From Permianibacter sp046297695 (GTDB lineage Bacteria > Pseudomonadota > Gammaproteobacteria > Enterobacterales > Permianibacteraceae), in NCBI GenBank assembly GCA_046297695.1, contig JBKBHF010000003.1, positions 1 to 64,000 on the forward strand: DNA of 64,000 bases. The letters run 5' to 3'. A model generated the notes under the pieces. That model saw nothing but the letters and a program-made list of their open reading frames with translations, ran no database searches and was not told the DNA's origin. Made by a program: the position numbers and the translations under genes. This document shows, piece after piece, positions 33,098 through 42,198 of the stretch. Numbering within the stretch: position 1 is the stretch's first letter; each line of letters starts with the position of its first letter.

Positions 33098-34864
33098 ATG
33101 AGCCTTCGCACGCATTTCTGTGGTGAATTGACCGCCTCGCAAGCCGGTCAGACCGTTTCCCTGGCTGGCTGGGTCCACCGCCGCCGCGATATGGGCGGGG
33201 TCATCTTCCTGCAGATCCGCGACAAGGCCGGTCTGGTTCAGGTCACCTGCGAGCCGGATGTACCGGCGGTATTCAAGGCGGCCGAAGCGCTGCGCGCCGA
33301 GTACGTGGTGCAGGTCAAGGGTGTGATCCGCAAGCGCCCGGAAACCATGATCAACAAAGAGATGACGACCGGCGAAATCGAAGTCGTCGCCTCGGAAATC
33401 GTGTTGCTGAACACCGCGCAGCCGCCAGCGATTTTGATCGACGGTCACGTGCCGGTGTCGGAAGAAACCCGGCTGAAATACCGCTATCTGGATCTGCGCC
33501 GGCCGGAAATGCAGCAGAAGCTGTTCTTCCGCCACAAAGTCACCCAGTACATGCGCCGCTATCTGGATGGCAAGGGCTTTATCGATGTCGAAACGCCGTT
33601 CCTGACCAAGGCCACGCCGGAAGGCGCCCGTGACTATCTGGTGCCGTCGCGTGTGCACAAGGGCAGCTTCTATGCGCTGCCGCAATCGCCGCAGATTTTC
33701 AAACAGCTGCTGATGATGGCGGGCTTCGATCGCTACTACCAAATCGTCCGCTGCTTCCGCGATGAAGATCTGCGTGCGGATCGCCAGCCGGAATTCACCC
33801 AGCTCGATATCGAAACCTCGTTCCTGAGCCAGGACGAGATCATGGCGATCATGGAAGACATGGCCGTCGGCATGTTCAAGGAATGCCTCGGTGTGGACCT
33901 CGGCAAATTCCCGCACATGACCTTTGCCGAAGCCATGCGCCGTTATGGCTCCGACAAGCCGGATCTGCGCGTGGATCTCGAATTGGTCGATGTCGCTGAC
34001 CTCGTCAAAGGCATGGACTTCAAAGTATTTAGTGAGCCGGCGGTTGCCCCGCGTGGCCGTGTTGCTGCATTGAAAGTGCCGGCCGCCAGCGAAAAACTGT
34101 CACGCAAGAATCTGGATGAATACGCCGAGTTCGTCAAACCGTATGGCGCCAAAGGCCTGCCGTACATCAAGGTCAACGATATCAGCAAAGGCATCGAGGG
34201 CATTCAATCGTCGTTTGCCAAGTTCCTGACGCCGGAGCTCTTGAGCGCGATTTGCCAGCGCGTTGGCGCGCAGAACGGTGACGTCGTGTTCTTCGGCGCC
34301 GACAGCTACAAAGTGGTCAGCGATGCCCTCGGCGCGCTGCGTCTGAAGGTCGCGAATGATCTGGGTCTGGTCAAAGCTGGCTGGGCGCCGCTGTGGGTCA
34401 TCGACTTCCCGATGTTCGAATACTCCGATGGCCGCTACTACGCCATGCACCACCCGTTCACCGCGCCGAAAGTGCTGTCGATTGACGAGCTGAAAGCCAA
34501 TCCGGAACACGCGGTCTCGCGCGGTTATGACATGGTGCTGAACGGCGTCGAAGTCGGCGGCGGCTCGGTTCGTATTCACGATCAGGCACTGCAAGCCGCG
34601 GTGTTCGATTTGCTCGGCATCTCGCGCGAAGAAGCGCAAGAGAAATTCGGCTTCCTGCTCGAAGCGCTGTCCTACGGCGCGCCGCCGCACGGCGGTCTGG
34701 CGTTCGGCCTCGACCGTCTGGTCATGCTGATGGTCGGCGCCTCGTCGATTCGCGACGTTATCGCCTTCCCGAAAACCACCACTGCCAGCTGCCCGCTGAC
34801 CGATGCGCCGTCGCGTATTCCGGCGGAACAGTTGAAGGAAGTGGGTGTAAAGGTGGCTGAATAG
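33098..34864 (+). CDS. aspS: Aspartyl-tRNA synthetase
   Basis: Class II synthetase charging tRNA-Asp. The 588-residue product has the N-terminal OB anticodon domain (GWVHRRRDMGGVIFLQIRD), motif 1 around LDGKGFIDVETPFLTKATPEG, motif 2 FRDEDLRADRQPEFTQLD, the bacterial GAD insertion (about 290-420) and motif 3 GLAFGLDRLVMLM. Length fits the bacterial type. Start ATG 33098 matches the family N terminus (MSLRTHFCGEL); 15 upstream in-frame codons are rejected. In many relatives yebC and ruvC follow; here yebC is absent and two small AT-richer genes intervene. Confidence 0.98.
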   Translation: MSLRTHFCGELTASQAGQTVSLAGWVHRRRDMGGVIFLQIRDKAGLVQVTCEPDVPAVFKAAEALRAEYVVQVKGVIRKRPETMINKEMTTGEIEVVASEIVLLNTAQPPAILIDGHVPVSEETRLKYRYLDLRRPEMQQKLFFRHKVTQYMRRYLDGKGFIDVETPFLTKATPEGARDYLVPSRVHKGSFYALPQSPQIFKQLLMMAGFDRYYQIVRCFRDEDLRADRQPEFTQLDIETSFLSQDEIMAIMEDMAVGMFKECLGVDLGKFPHMTFAEAMRRYGSDKPDLRVDLELVDVADLVKGMDFKVFSEPAVAPRGRVAALKVPAASEKLSRKNLDEYAEFVKPYGAKGLPYIKVNDISKGIEGIQSSFAKFLTPELLSAICQRVGAQNGDVVFFGADSYKVVSDALGALRLKVANDLGLVKAGWAPLWVIDFPMFEYSDGRYYAMHHPFTAPKVLSIDELKANPEHAVSRGYDMVLNGVEVGGGSVRIHDQALQAAVFDLLGISREEAQEKFGFLLEALSYGAPPHGGLAFGLDRLVMLMVGASSIRDVIAFPKTTTASCPLTDAPSRIPAEQLKEVGVKVAE

Positions 34865-34965
34865 TTTTTGACGTTTGCTGAGGGCTAGCTAAATCTGCTC
34901 TAGCTGCTTTGACTAGCATGAAGCTTGATTGGCTTGAAAATTTGGCAGGAAGGCGTGCGAAAAAA

Positions 34966-35466
34966 ATGTGGAAATCGATAATTGCATCCCTAGTTTCATT
35001 GACTGTGCTTGGGTGTGCGAGTGTCAGCGGGGTAAATCCTGAGTCACTTCAGGAACCAGTTCCGAGTTATTTCGAACTGACGAAGACATTTGAGTCAAAG
35101 TCCTACGATGTAAGGAATTCGTTTGGCAGCGTAGGTCCCGCCTTCAATTCACTGTGCCAAGGAAAATATATTGCGTGGAAGAGTGATGCTGATGGGACCT
35201 TTTTTGCATGGCCAGAGAATTGTGTTGTCAACGGTCCTGGGGGGATCTGGGTTGCGCACGCTGGGCCGGAGGCTGGTGCCCAAATGTGGGTAACTAATGT
35301 AAAGCCAAGCAATCTGAATAGCTCGCAAGGGCTGATAGTCGACGCTTTCGTAAATTGGGAGACCGGGCGCATTAGGAAGTCGGGTCTAATTATCCAGTCT
35401 AAAGAAGTGCTGGAAATGATTCGAGTTAAAGCCCTTTCAGGTGATGATTCTCGCATTAATCAGTAA
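34966..35466 (+). CDS. Small lipoprotein of unknown function
   Basis: 166 residues beginning MWKSIIASLVSLTVLGC, a type II signal with lipobox V-L-G-C (Cys17), then ASVSGVNPESLQEPVPSY. The mature domain (about 50-160) has alternating hydrophobic and polar residues with Trp/Phe (AWKSDADGTFFAWPENC) and two further cysteines (SLCQG, ENCVV) that could pair; no family is recognised. AGGAAGG at 34947-34953 precedes the ATG by 12 bases; an in-frame ATG 57 bases upstream is less likely because it would bury the signal. Base composition is visibly AT-richer than in aspS and ruvC, suggesting recent acquisition together with the next gene. Confidence 0.7.
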   Translation: MWKSIIASLVSLTVLGCASVSGVNPESLQEPVPSYFELTKTFESKSYDVRNSFGSVGPAFNSLCQGKYIAWKSDADGTFFAWPENCVVNGPGGIWVAHAGPEAGAQMWVTNVKPSNLNSSQGLIVDAFVNWETGRIRKSGLIIQSKEVLEMIRVKALSGDDSRINQ

Positions 35467-35553
35467 CTTCTAGAGCAGAATTCGTGGATCTCATAAGTGT
35501 AATTAGCATAGCGTTATCGTTGCAGTGGTTGGCGAACATCTGAGAACAATAGA

Positions 35554-35880
35554 ATGCGACCGAAGATTGTGTTTGTCGATGTAGATGACACGCTGGTTCG
35601 GTCAGTCGGCGCAAAGCGGATTCCGATTCCTGAAACGATAAAAAAAGTAAGAGGAATAAAAGCCGAAGGCTACTCGCTCTTTCTGTGGAGTTCCGGAGGC
35701 GCTGAATATGCACGAGCTTCGGCAGATGAGTTAGGTATTTCACACTGCTTCGACGGCTATCTACCAAAGCCCACAGCCTACATTGACGATCAGCCCGTTA
35801 ACGAATGGCGATTCTGCAAGCACGTGGACCCTGCACAAGCAGATCGTATCAATGCGTCAACAGATGGAGCTGATTCGTAA
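35554..35880 (+). CDS. Minimal HAD-superfamily phosphatase-like protein
   Basis: 108-residue cytosolic protein with the HAD catalytic set in order: motif I FVDVDDTLV (Asp9 nucleophile, Asp11), motif II Ser46 in LFLWSSGG, motif III Lys72 in LPKPTAY, and motif IV YIDDQ (Asp78, Asp79). There is no room for a cap domain, so a large or macromolecular substrate, or a capless magnesium phosphatase, is plausible. It is AT-richer than its neighbours, like the lipoprotein gene before it. Its TAA abuts the ruvC ATG, so the two genes may be co-translated. The physiological substrate is unknown. Confidence 0.8.
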   Translation: MRPKIVFVDVDDTLVRSVGAKRIPIPETIKKVRGIKAEGYSLFLWSSGGAEYARASADELGISHCFDGYLPKPTAYIDDQPVNEWRFCKHVDPAQADRINASTDGADS

Positions 35881-36405
35881 ATGCCTGTCATCCTCGGAGT
35901 TGACCCTGGCTTTCGTACTACCGGTTTCGGTGTTGTGCGCATGGTCGGTTCGCGTGCGGAATACTTGATGAGCGGCTGTATCCGCGTTGCCGAACTGCCG
36001 CTTGCCGATCGACTGCGCACGATATTCGACGGCATCAGCTCTGTCATTCTCGAATGCAAGCCGGATGAGTTTGCCATCGAGCAAGTGTTCCAAGGCAAGA
36101 ATGCTGACTCGGCGTTGAAGCTCGGTCAGGCGCGCGGCGCTGCGATTGTTGCGGCCGCAACAGCAGGACTGCCGGTTTCGGAATACTCGGCGCGGCAGGT
36201 GAAGCAAGCGGTGGTTGGCACCGGCGCTGCTGACAAGGAACAAGTACAGATGATGGTTTGCCGCTTGCTGAGTTTGAGCGGATTGCCGCAAGCTGACGCG
36301 GCCGATGCCATCGCGGTGGCGCTGTGCCACGGTCACGGCATGACCAGTTTGATTCACAACGCCGGTCTCGGCACATTGAAAAGAAGAAGAGGACGTCTCC
36401 GATGA
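35881..36405 (+). CDS. ruvC: Holliday junction resolvase RuvC
   Basis: Dimeric endonuclease that resolves Holliday junctions made during recombination and fork repair. The 174-residue product begins PVILGVDPGFRTTGFGVV with catalytic Asp8, followed by PDEFAIEQVFQGKNADSALKLGQARG (catalytic Glu) and the acidic QADAADAIAVALCH near residue 139. The start directly follows the TAA of the upstream HAD gene; a GGAG inside that gene is the likely ribosome site. It overlaps ruvA by four bases (ATGA). Confidence 0.97.
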   Translation: MPVILGVDPGFRTTGFGVVRMVGSRAEYLMSGCIRVAELPLADRLRTIFDGISSVILECKPDEFAIEQVFQGKNADSALKLGQARGAAIVAAATAGLPVSEYSARQVKQAVVGTGAADKEQVQMMVCRLLSLSGLPQADAADAIAVALCHGHGMTSLIHNAGLGTLKRRRGRLR

Positions 36406-37013
36406 TTGGCCGTTTGCGTGGGGTGCTGATCGAGAAGCGGCCGCCGGAACTCATCATCGAATGCGGTGGTGTCGGTTACGACGTGTTGGCGCCGCTGTCG
36501 ACGTTTGCTCAGCTGCCGGAAACCGGTAAAGAAATCATTCTGCATACGCATTTCGTCGTGCGCGAAGACGCTCAGTTGCTGTTTGGTTTTGCCTCGCGGG
36601 AAGAGCGCGAGCTGTTTCGTGAACTCATCAAAGTGAATGGCGTCGGGCCAAAGCTTGCGTTGGCCGTGCTGTCGGGCATGAGCGGAGCGGAGTTTCTGCG
36701 CGCGATTCACGATGGTGACATCGCCATGCTGCAACGCCTTCCCGGCGTCGGCAAAAAAACCGCCGAGCGTTTGGTGGTGGAGATGCGCGATCGGCTTAAA
36801 GAGTGGGGCACGCCGGAGATGCTGCTGCAACCGACCAAGGCGGGCGAGCCGGCGGCGCCATCGCGGGCCCGGATTACCACCGAAGCGGTCAGCGCCCTGG
36901 TGGCACTCGGGTACAAGCCGCAGGATGCCAGCAAGGCCATCAATGCGGTCGATGATGGCGAGCACCCGGCTGAACAACTGATTCGCCTTGCCCTGCGTCA
37001 GATGGCAAAATAG
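36402..37013 (+). CDS. ruvA: Holliday junction DNA helicase subunit RuvA
   Basis: Tetrameric protein that binds Holliday junctions and loads RuvB. The 203-residue product starts MIGRLRGVLIEKRPPELIIE (OB domain, 1-64). The acidic pin region and the tandem helix-hairpin-helix motifs follow (KVNGVGPKLALAVLSGMSG and RLPGVGKKTAERLVVEM), and the C-terminal RuvB-binding domain (TTEAVSALVALGYKPQDA) ends LIRLALRQMAK. ATG 36402 overlaps the ruvC stop and is preceded by AGAGGA. A longer in-frame reading lies within ruvC. Confidence 0.97.
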   Translation: MIGRLRGVLIEKRPPELIIECGGVGYDVLAPLSTFAQLPETGKEIILHTHFVVREDAQLLFGFASREERELFRELIKVNGVGPKLALAVLSGMSGAEFLRAIHDGDIAMLQRLPGVGKKTAERLVVEMRDRLKEWGTPEMLLQPTKAGEPAAPSRARITTEAVSALVALGYKPQDASKAINAVDDGEHPAEQLIRLALRQMAK

Positions 37014-37155
37014 CCGCCCAAACGGCTTCGCCGGCCATCAATAGCTACAACCACAATAGCTAGTAGTTTGCGTCCGCACGGGTAGCTAGATGCCGTATAG
37101 TGCGGTCCAAAGCAGGTGTCCCGGCCTGCCTTTATATGTGGAATGACGCGCTCTC
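37014..37155 (+). promoter_or_regulatory. ruvA-ruvB gap with possible ruvB promoter
   Basis: 142 bases separate ruvA from ruvB, whereas the genes are often close together. TATAGT at 37096-37101 could be a -10; the nearest -35-like TTGCGT (37068-37073) is 22 bases away, too far. TAGCTA occurs three times (37042, 37058 and 37083), which may be chance or part of an operator. No LexA-type CTGT-N8-ACAG box was seen. Confidence 0.3.
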
Positions 37156-38208
37156 ATGATAGAAACCGATCGCCTGGTGACTGCCCGTGGCACCAACCAG
37201 GAAGAACTTATCGATCGGGCCATCCGGCCCACCCGCCTTGCCGATTACACCGGTCAGGACGCCGTGCGCCAGCAGATGGAGATTTTCCTGTCGGCCGCCA
37301 AGGCGCGCAAAGAAGCGCTTGACCATGTGCTGATTTTCGGCCCGCCGGGCTTAGGCAAAACCACGCTCGCCAATATCATCGCCAATGAGATGGGCGTTGG
37401 CATCAAACACACGTCCGGCCCGGTAATTGAAAAAGCCGGCGATCTCGCCGCGATTCTGACCTCGCTCGAACCGCATGATGTCTTGTTCATCGATGAGATT
37501 CATCGGCTGTCGCCTGTTGTTGAGGAAATCCTTTATCCCGCGATGGAGGATTACCAACTCGATATCATGATTGGCGAAGGGCCAGCTGCGCGCTCGATCA
37601 AACTCGATTTACCGCCGTTTACGCTGGTCGGCGCGACCACACGTGCGGGCCTGCTGACTGGTCCGCTGCGTGATCGTTTCGGTATCGTGCAAAGGCTGGA
37701 GTTTTACTCGGTCGCCGATCTGACCCGAATCGTCATGCGTTCGGCCAGCTTGCTGAAAATGCCGATGGAAGAGGGCGGCGCGCACGAAATCGCTCGCCGT
37801 TCCCGCGGCACACCGCGTATCGCCAACCGTCTGCTGCGCCGCGTGCGTGATTACGCCGAAGTGAAAGCCGATGGTAATGTCACGGCGCAAGTTGCTGATC
37901 GGGCGCTCGACATGCTCGATGTCGATGATCACGGTTTCGACGCCATGGATCGCAAGCTGCTGCTGACCATCATCGAGAAATTCGACGGCGGTCCGGTCGG
38001 TCTCGACAGCCTCGCTGCCGCCATTGGCGAAGAGCGCGACACCATTGAAGACGTGCTGGAGCCGTACTTGATCCAGCAAGGTTTCATCCAGCGTACGCCG
38101 CGCGGCCGCATGGCGGCCAAGATGGCCTACGTCCATTTTGGTCTTGTGCCCAGCGCCGCTACCGGCGATTTGTTCCGTGCCGGCCGTGAAGAAGAGCCAA
38201 AAGCATGA
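37156..38208 (+). CDS. ruvB: Holliday junction branch-migration ATPase RuvB
   Basis: Hexameric AAA+ motor driving branch migration with RuvA. The 350-residue product has the Walker A loop FGPPGLGKTTLAN near residues 62-74, Walker B LFIDEIHRL, sensor 1 VGATTRAG, the arginine finger in GPLRDRFGIVQRLEFYS, and the C-terminal winged helix ending with QRTPRGRMAAKMAY. The final residues overlap ybgC by ATGA, tying recombination genes to the tol-pal cluster as in many proteobacteria. Confidence 0.98.
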   Translation: MIETDRLVTARGTNQEELIDRAIRPTRLADYTGQDAVRQQMEIFLSAAKARKEALDHVLIFGPPGLGKTTLANIIANEMGVGIKHTSGPVIEKAGDLAAILTSLEPHDVLFIDEIHRLSPVVEEILYPAMEDYQLDIMIGEGPAARSIKLDLPPFTLVGATTRAGLLTGPLRDRFGIVQRLEFYSVADLTRIVMRSASLLKMPMEEGGAHEIARRSRGTPRIANRLLRRVRDYAEVKADGNVTAQVADRALDMLDVDDHGFDAMDRKLLLTIIEKFDGGPVGLDSLAAAIGEERDTIEDVLEPYLIQQGFIQRTPRGRMAAKMAYVHFGLVPSAATGDLFRAGREEEPKA

Positions 38209-38642
38209 CGCCGTTCGTGTTCCCGGTTCGCATCTACTACGAAGATACCGACCTCGCTGGCGTGGTGTTCTACGCCAACTATTTGAAGTTCTACGAGCGT
38301 GGCCGCACCGAGCTGGTTCGCGCGCTCGGTCTGGATCAGGCCGTGCTGATCGAGCAAGGCCTCGCGTTTGCCGTGGCGCGTTGTGAAGTGGACTACCTGA
38401 AACCGGCCCGCTTCAACGATGCCTTGGAAGTGGTGACTGAGGTCAATCGGGTTGGCCGGGCCTCGGTCGAGTTCGCCCAGCAGCTGCGTTACGCCGGTCA
38501 GCCGGGGAACATTTTGAACAAAGCCTTGGTCAAGGTGGTTTGTGTGACCTTGGCCGATATGAAGCCGGCTGGGCTGCCGGGCGATTTGCATCAGCAGCTG
38601 CACCGCCTGCAGCTGGCGGCCCAGCACAAATCAGGCAATTGA
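38205..38642 (+). CDS. ybgC: Tol-Pal-associated acyl-CoA thioesterase YbgC
   Basis: Small cytosolic hot-dog thioesterase of the 4-hydroxybenzoyl-CoA type that acts on short-chain or phospholipid-related acyl thioesters. The 145-residue product has the active-site signature RIYYEDTDLAGVVFYANYL, with Asp16 as nucleophile/base, and EVDYLKPARFND. It overlaps the ruvB stop and opens the tol-pal cluster. The later part (NILNKALVKVVCVTLADMKPAGLP) is the usual fold end. Confidence 0.95.
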   Translation: MTPFVFPVRIYYEDTDLAGVVFYANYLKFYERGRTELVRALGLDQAVLIEQGLAFAVARCEVDYLKPARFNDALEVVTEVNRVGRASVEFAQQLRYAGQPGNILNKALVKVVCVTLADMKPAGLPGDLHQQLHRLQLAAQHKSGN

Positions 38643-38718
38643 GCCGGGTTCCGATTAACAGTTTCAGTCCGGTTGCCACGGCAAGCGGATGTCAGCGTAC
38701 AGAACGGGAGTTACACGC

Positions 38719-39411
38719 GTGACTGCGGAGATGTCGATTATTGGCTTGTTCATGAATGCCAGCTTGCTGGTCAAGCTGATCATGATTTTCCTGCTGCTGT
38801 TGTCAGTGGTGTCGTGGACCATGATCTTGCAGCGCGCCAAAGTGCTGAAGAACGCTCGCGCCGAGATGCAGCAGTTCGAAGAAAAGTTCTGGTCCGGTAT
38901 CGATCTGAACAAGCTCTACACGGATCTGTCGTCGCGTAACCGCGAAAGCGCCGGTCTGGAGCTGTTCTTCACCGCCGGTTTTCGTGAGTTCGCCCGCTTG
39001 CGCGCGCAGGCTGGCACCTCGCCGCAGGCGATCATGGACGGCACGCACCGGGCGATGAAAGTCGCCCATTCGCGCGAAGTCGATAAACTCGAATTCAATC
39101 TGTCCTGGCTTGCCACCATCGGTTCGACCTCGCCCTACATCGGCCTGTTCGGCACCGTCTGGGGCATCATGAACTCGTTCATTGCGCTCGGCAGCGTCAA
39201 GCAGGCGACGCTGGCGATGGTCGCGCCGGGTATTGCGGAAGCGCTGATTGCCACCGCGATGGGTTTGTTCGCGGCGATTCCGGCGGTTATCGCCTACAAC
39301 CGTTTCAGCAACACCGTGCAGCGGCTGGAAAACCACTACGAAAACTTTATCGAAGAATTCTCCGGCATTCTGCACCGCAAGGCGCACAGCGCCCCTGGCC
39401 AGAGAGAGTAA
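38719..39411 (+). CDS. tolQ: Tol-Pal proton channel subunit TolQ
   Basis: Inner-membrane MotA/ExbB homologue that with TolR uses the proton motive force to energise TolA during outer-membrane constriction. The 230-residue product has three membrane segments (about 13-33, 130-155, 165-190) and the conserved TIGSTSPYIGLFGTVWGIMN and LIATAMGLFAAIPAVIAYN helices with the key Thr and Glu. GTG at 38719 (giving MTAEMSIIGLF) is preferred because GGGAG lies ten bases before it and the length equals E. coli TolQ; alternatives are ATG 38689 and ATG 38731. Confidence 0.95.
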   Translation: MTAEMSIIGLFMNASLLVKLIMIFLLLLSVVSWTMILQRAKVLKNARAEMQQFEEKFWSGIDLNKLYTDLSSRNRESAGLELFFTAGFREFARLRAQAGTSPQAIMDGTHRAMKVAHSREVDKLEFNLSWLATIGSTSPYIGLFGTVWGIMNSFIALGSVKQATLAMVAPGIAEALIATAMGLFAAIPAVIAYNRFSNTVQRLENHYENFIEEFSGILHRKAHSAPGQRE

Positions 39412-39414
39412 GCA

Positions 39415-39855
39415 ATGGCCAAACGTCGTCGCCAGGTCGCCGAGATCAACGTCGTCCCGTATATCGATGTGATGCTGGTCTTGCTGGTTATCTTCATGAT
39501 CACGACGCCGATCATCACCACCGGGGTCAATGTCGAACTGCCGGAAGCCGAAGCCGAACCGATGTCGACCGAGAAAGAGATCGCGGTGATTACGGTCGAC
39601 CGTAATGGTCAACTGTTTCTGGATGTTGGTAGCAGCAAGAGCGGTCCATTCGAGCCGAACGAGTTGCTGTCAGAAGTGTCGGTGCTGCATGAACAAAAGC
39701 CGGACATGCTGATTGCACTCGGTGGCGACAAATACACCGAATACGGCAATGTGCTGAAGGTGTTCGTGCAACTGAAGCGGGCCGGTATCAATAACGTCGC
39801 CCTGATGACGGATGATTCCGCACTGGAAGACGACAAGCGGCGCAAGAACAAGTAA
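39415..39855 (+). CDS. tolR: Tol-Pal proton channel subunit TolR
   Basis: ExbD/TolR-family single-span protein. The 146-residue product has a basic cytosolic start (MAKRRRQVAEINVVPYIDVM), with the essential proton-path Asp in YIDVMLVLLVIFMIT (about residue 23), followed by a periplasmic domain (about 45-140) of the usual compact fold. It starts three bases after tolQ and overlaps the tolA ATG by one base, giving a tightly coupled tolQRA unit. Confidence 0.97.
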   Translation: MAKRRRQVAEINVVPYIDVMLVLLVIFMITTPIITTGVNVELPEAEAEPMSTEKEIAVITVDRNGQLFLDVGSSKSGPFEPNELLSEVSVLHEQKPDMLIALGGDKYTEYGNVLKVFVQLKRAGINNVALMTDDSALEDDKRRKNK

Positions 39856-40808
39856 TGGCCAAACACCCGACGTTCAGGTCTGATGAGCCGAAGCTGGGCA
39901 TGCCGTTGGCCATTGCTGCCACCGGTCACGTGCTGCTCATCGTCTTGCTGGCGGCGCATTTCAATTGGCACAGCTATGAGCCGACTCCGCTCGCCGGCGA
40001 GCTGCTGGATGCACCGACCATCGATATCAGCGAAGTCAAGAAAATCCAGCGCCAAACCAAACAGCGCAAGCAGGATGTGCAGCGGGTCGAGCAGGAAAAA
40101 CGAGACAAAGAGCAGGAACTTGAGCGGATAAAGGAACTCGAAGCCGAGGCCGAGCGCCAGCAGCTTGCCGAGCAACAGCGCTTGCTCGAAGAGCAAGCGC
40201 GTGAGGAGGTGCGACGCAAAGAAGATGAAGCCAAACGCATCGCGCTGGAGAAAAAGAAGCAGCAGGAAGAGCGCGAGCAGAAGGAAAAGGCCGAGGCGGA
40301 GAAGAAGCGCAAGGAGGAAGAAGAGAAAAAACGCAAAGCGGAAGAAGAAAAGAAAAAGAAAGAGGCGGAAGCGAAAAAGAAAAAAGAAGAGGAAGAGAAA
40401 CGCCAGAAAGCTGAGGCCGAGAAAAAACGCAAGGCCGAGGAGGCCAAGCGTCGGGCCCAGCAGGAAGCCGATCTGGAAGCGCAGATGGAGGCCGAAGCGG
40501 AGGCTTCGGCGGCGCGTCGGCAGCAGGTGCTGTCGGAGGTCGATAAGTACAAGGCGCTGATTTACAACAAGGTCAAGCGCAACTGGATCGTGCCGGCCAA
40601 TCCGGTTGGCGATTGTCGGGTCCAGGTCCGCCTGGGGCCGGGAGGCATGGTGCTGGATGTCAGCGATGGCATCGGTGATGCCGTGCTCTGTCGTTCGGCC
40701 GTGGCGGCGGTACGTAAAGCGGAACCCTTGCCGGTGCCAACGGAGCCGGATGTATTCGAAGAACTACGGGTGATCAATTTCAAGATGGACCCGAAAGATG
40801 CCAATTGA
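39855..40808 (+). CDS. tolA: Cell envelope spanning protein TolA
   Basis: Links TolQR in the inner membrane to Pal and TolB. The 317-residue product has one N-terminal membrane helix (about 17-35, preceded by the TolQR contact region), a very long charged coil (about 60-210) rich in Lys, Glu and Ala runs such as EEKKRKAEEEKKKKE, and the C-terminal domain III (about 220-317) starting near YKALIYNKVKRNWIVP with the conserved GxVLDV-like strand and a Cys pair. It is shorter than E. coli TolA (421), mainly in the coil. Confidence 0.95.
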   Translation: MAKHPTFRSDEPKLGMPLAIAATGHVLLIVLLAAHFNWHSYEPTPLAGELLDAPTIDISEVKKIQRQTKQRKQDVQRVEQEKRDKEQELERIKELEAEAERQQLAEQQRLLEEQAREEVRRKEDEAKRIALEKKKQQEEREQKEKAEAEKKRKEEEEKKRKAEEEKKKKEAEAKKKKEEEEKRQKAEAEKKRKAEEAKRRAQQEADLEAQMEAEAEASAARRQQVLSEVDKYKALIYNKVKRNWIVPANPVGDCRVQVRLGPGGMVLDVSDGIGDAVLCRSAVAAVRKAEPLPVPTEPDVFEELRVINFKMDPKDAN

Positions 40809-40857
40809 TCGGACGCGTAGTCAGACACAGCGCGTAATGACAGGAATCGTGGAAACA

Positions 40858-42198
40858 ATGAGCATGCGTTTTTTCAAATGGCTGTCGCTGCTGGTTTGGT
40901 CGACGGCGTTGATCGCGCCGGCGCAAGCAGCGTTGGAAATCGTCATTACCGAGGGCATGGACGACGCCAGGCCGGTGGCAATCGTGCCGTTTCAGTGGAA
41001 TGGCATGACGGTGGCGCCACCGCAGGACATGGCCGACATCATCGCCCGTGATCTCGAGCGCAGTGGCCGGTTCAGGCCAATGCCGGTAGCGGATATGCCG
41101 GAGCGGCCGTTTGTCGCGGGTCAGGTCAACCTCGCGGCGTGGCGCGGCAAAGGCATTGAAGCGGTGGTGGTCGGCAAGATCAGTGAAACGGCCCCGGGTC
41201 AGTTCCAGATCGGTTTTGAACTGATTGACGTGTTCAAGGGCCGTGACAAGAGCGCGACGGCACTGGGCAGCAGTGCCGTGATTGAAGCGCGTCAGCACTT
41301 GGTGCCGAGTGCCGGTGTCCGCATGCACGCGCACAAGATGGCCGACATCATTTACGAAAAACTGACCGGCGAACGCGGTGCGTTCGCTACGCTCATCGCT
41401 TACGTCAATATCGATCGCAGTGATCGGCTGCCGTATAAATTGTTCGTCGCCGATTCCGATGATTACAATCCGCGTGTGATCGCGTCGAGCACCGAGCCGC
41501 TGATGTCGCCGGCGTGGGCCAAAGACGGTCGCCGACTCGCGTACGTGAGTTTCGAGAAAGGCCGTTCGCAGTTGTTCGTGCAGGACATCTACACCGGCCA
41601 GCGTCAGGTCGTGGCGGCGTTCCCCGGCCACAACGGCGCGCCGGCGTGGTCACCGGATGGCAGCAAGCTGGCGATGTCGCTGTCGCACGAGGGCAACCCG
41701 GAAATCTATGTCTACGATGTTGCAACGCGGCAATCACGCCGGATCACGACCACCGGCATCGGCATCATCGATACCGATCCGACTTGGTCGCCGGACGGTC
41801 AGTACATTGCCTTCACCTCCGACCGCGGTGGCAAGCCACAGGTCTACCGGGTCCATCTGGCGTCGGGCCAGATCCAGCGGGTGACCTTCGAGGGCGACTA
41901 CAACTCCGAGCCGGAATACAGCCCGGACGGCAAGAAGCTGGTGATGATCAACCGGACCGCTGGCCAATTCCGGGTCGGGATTCAGGATCTGGCCTCCGGC
42001 AGCCTGCAAGTCCTAACGGATACCCAATTGGATCAATCACCTAGCTTGGCACCGAACGGCAGCATGGTAATATACGCGACCCTTCACAGGGGGCAGCAGG
42101 TGCTGGCGGTCGTCTCGACAGATGGTCGCTTCAAGGCACGGTTGCAGGCGCGCAAGGGTGAAGTGCGCGCGCCGGCGTGGTCGCCGTTCCTGGATTGA
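40858..42198 (+). CDS. tolB: Tol-Pal system periplasmic protein TolB
   Basis: Periplasmic beta-propeller that binds Pal and TolA. From the ATG at 40858 the product has 446 residues with a signal peptide (MSMRFFKWLSLL to APAQA). The N-terminal alpha/beta domain (about 22-165) includes ITEGMDDARPVAIVPFQW, followed by a six-blade propeller of PD40 repeats with the recurring PAWSPDGSKLA, PTWSPDGQYIAF and PEYSPDGKKL pattern. GGA ahead of 40858 supports this start; a longer reading from 40798 would overlap tolA and put 20 extra residues before the signal. Confidence 0.95.
   Translation: MSMRFFKWLSLLVWSTALIAPAQAALEIVITEGMDDARPVAIVPFQWNGMTVAPPQDMADIIARDLERSGRFRPMPVADMPERPFVAGQVNLAAWRGKGIEAVVVGKISETAPGQFQIGFELIDVFKGRDKSATALGSSAVIEARQHLVPSAGVRMHAHKMADIIYEKLTGERGAFATLIAYVNIDRSDRLPYKLFVADSDDYNPRVIASSTEPLMSPAWAKDGRRLAYVSFEKGRSQLFVQDIYTGQRQVVAAFPGHNGAPAWSPDGSKLAMSLSHEGNPEIYVYDVATRQSRRITTTGIGIIDTDPTWSPDGQYIAFTSDRGGKPQVYRVHLASGQIQRVTFEGDYNSEPEYSPDGKKLVMINRTAGQFRVGIQDLASGSLQVLTDTQLDQSPSLAPNGSMVIYATLHRGQQVLAVVSTDGRFKARLQARKGEVRAPAWSPFLD

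Noticed and set aside
37096..37101. TATAGT as a firm ruvB promoter
   Set aside because: No -35 with acceptable spacing was found, so it is only mentioned as a weak possibility.
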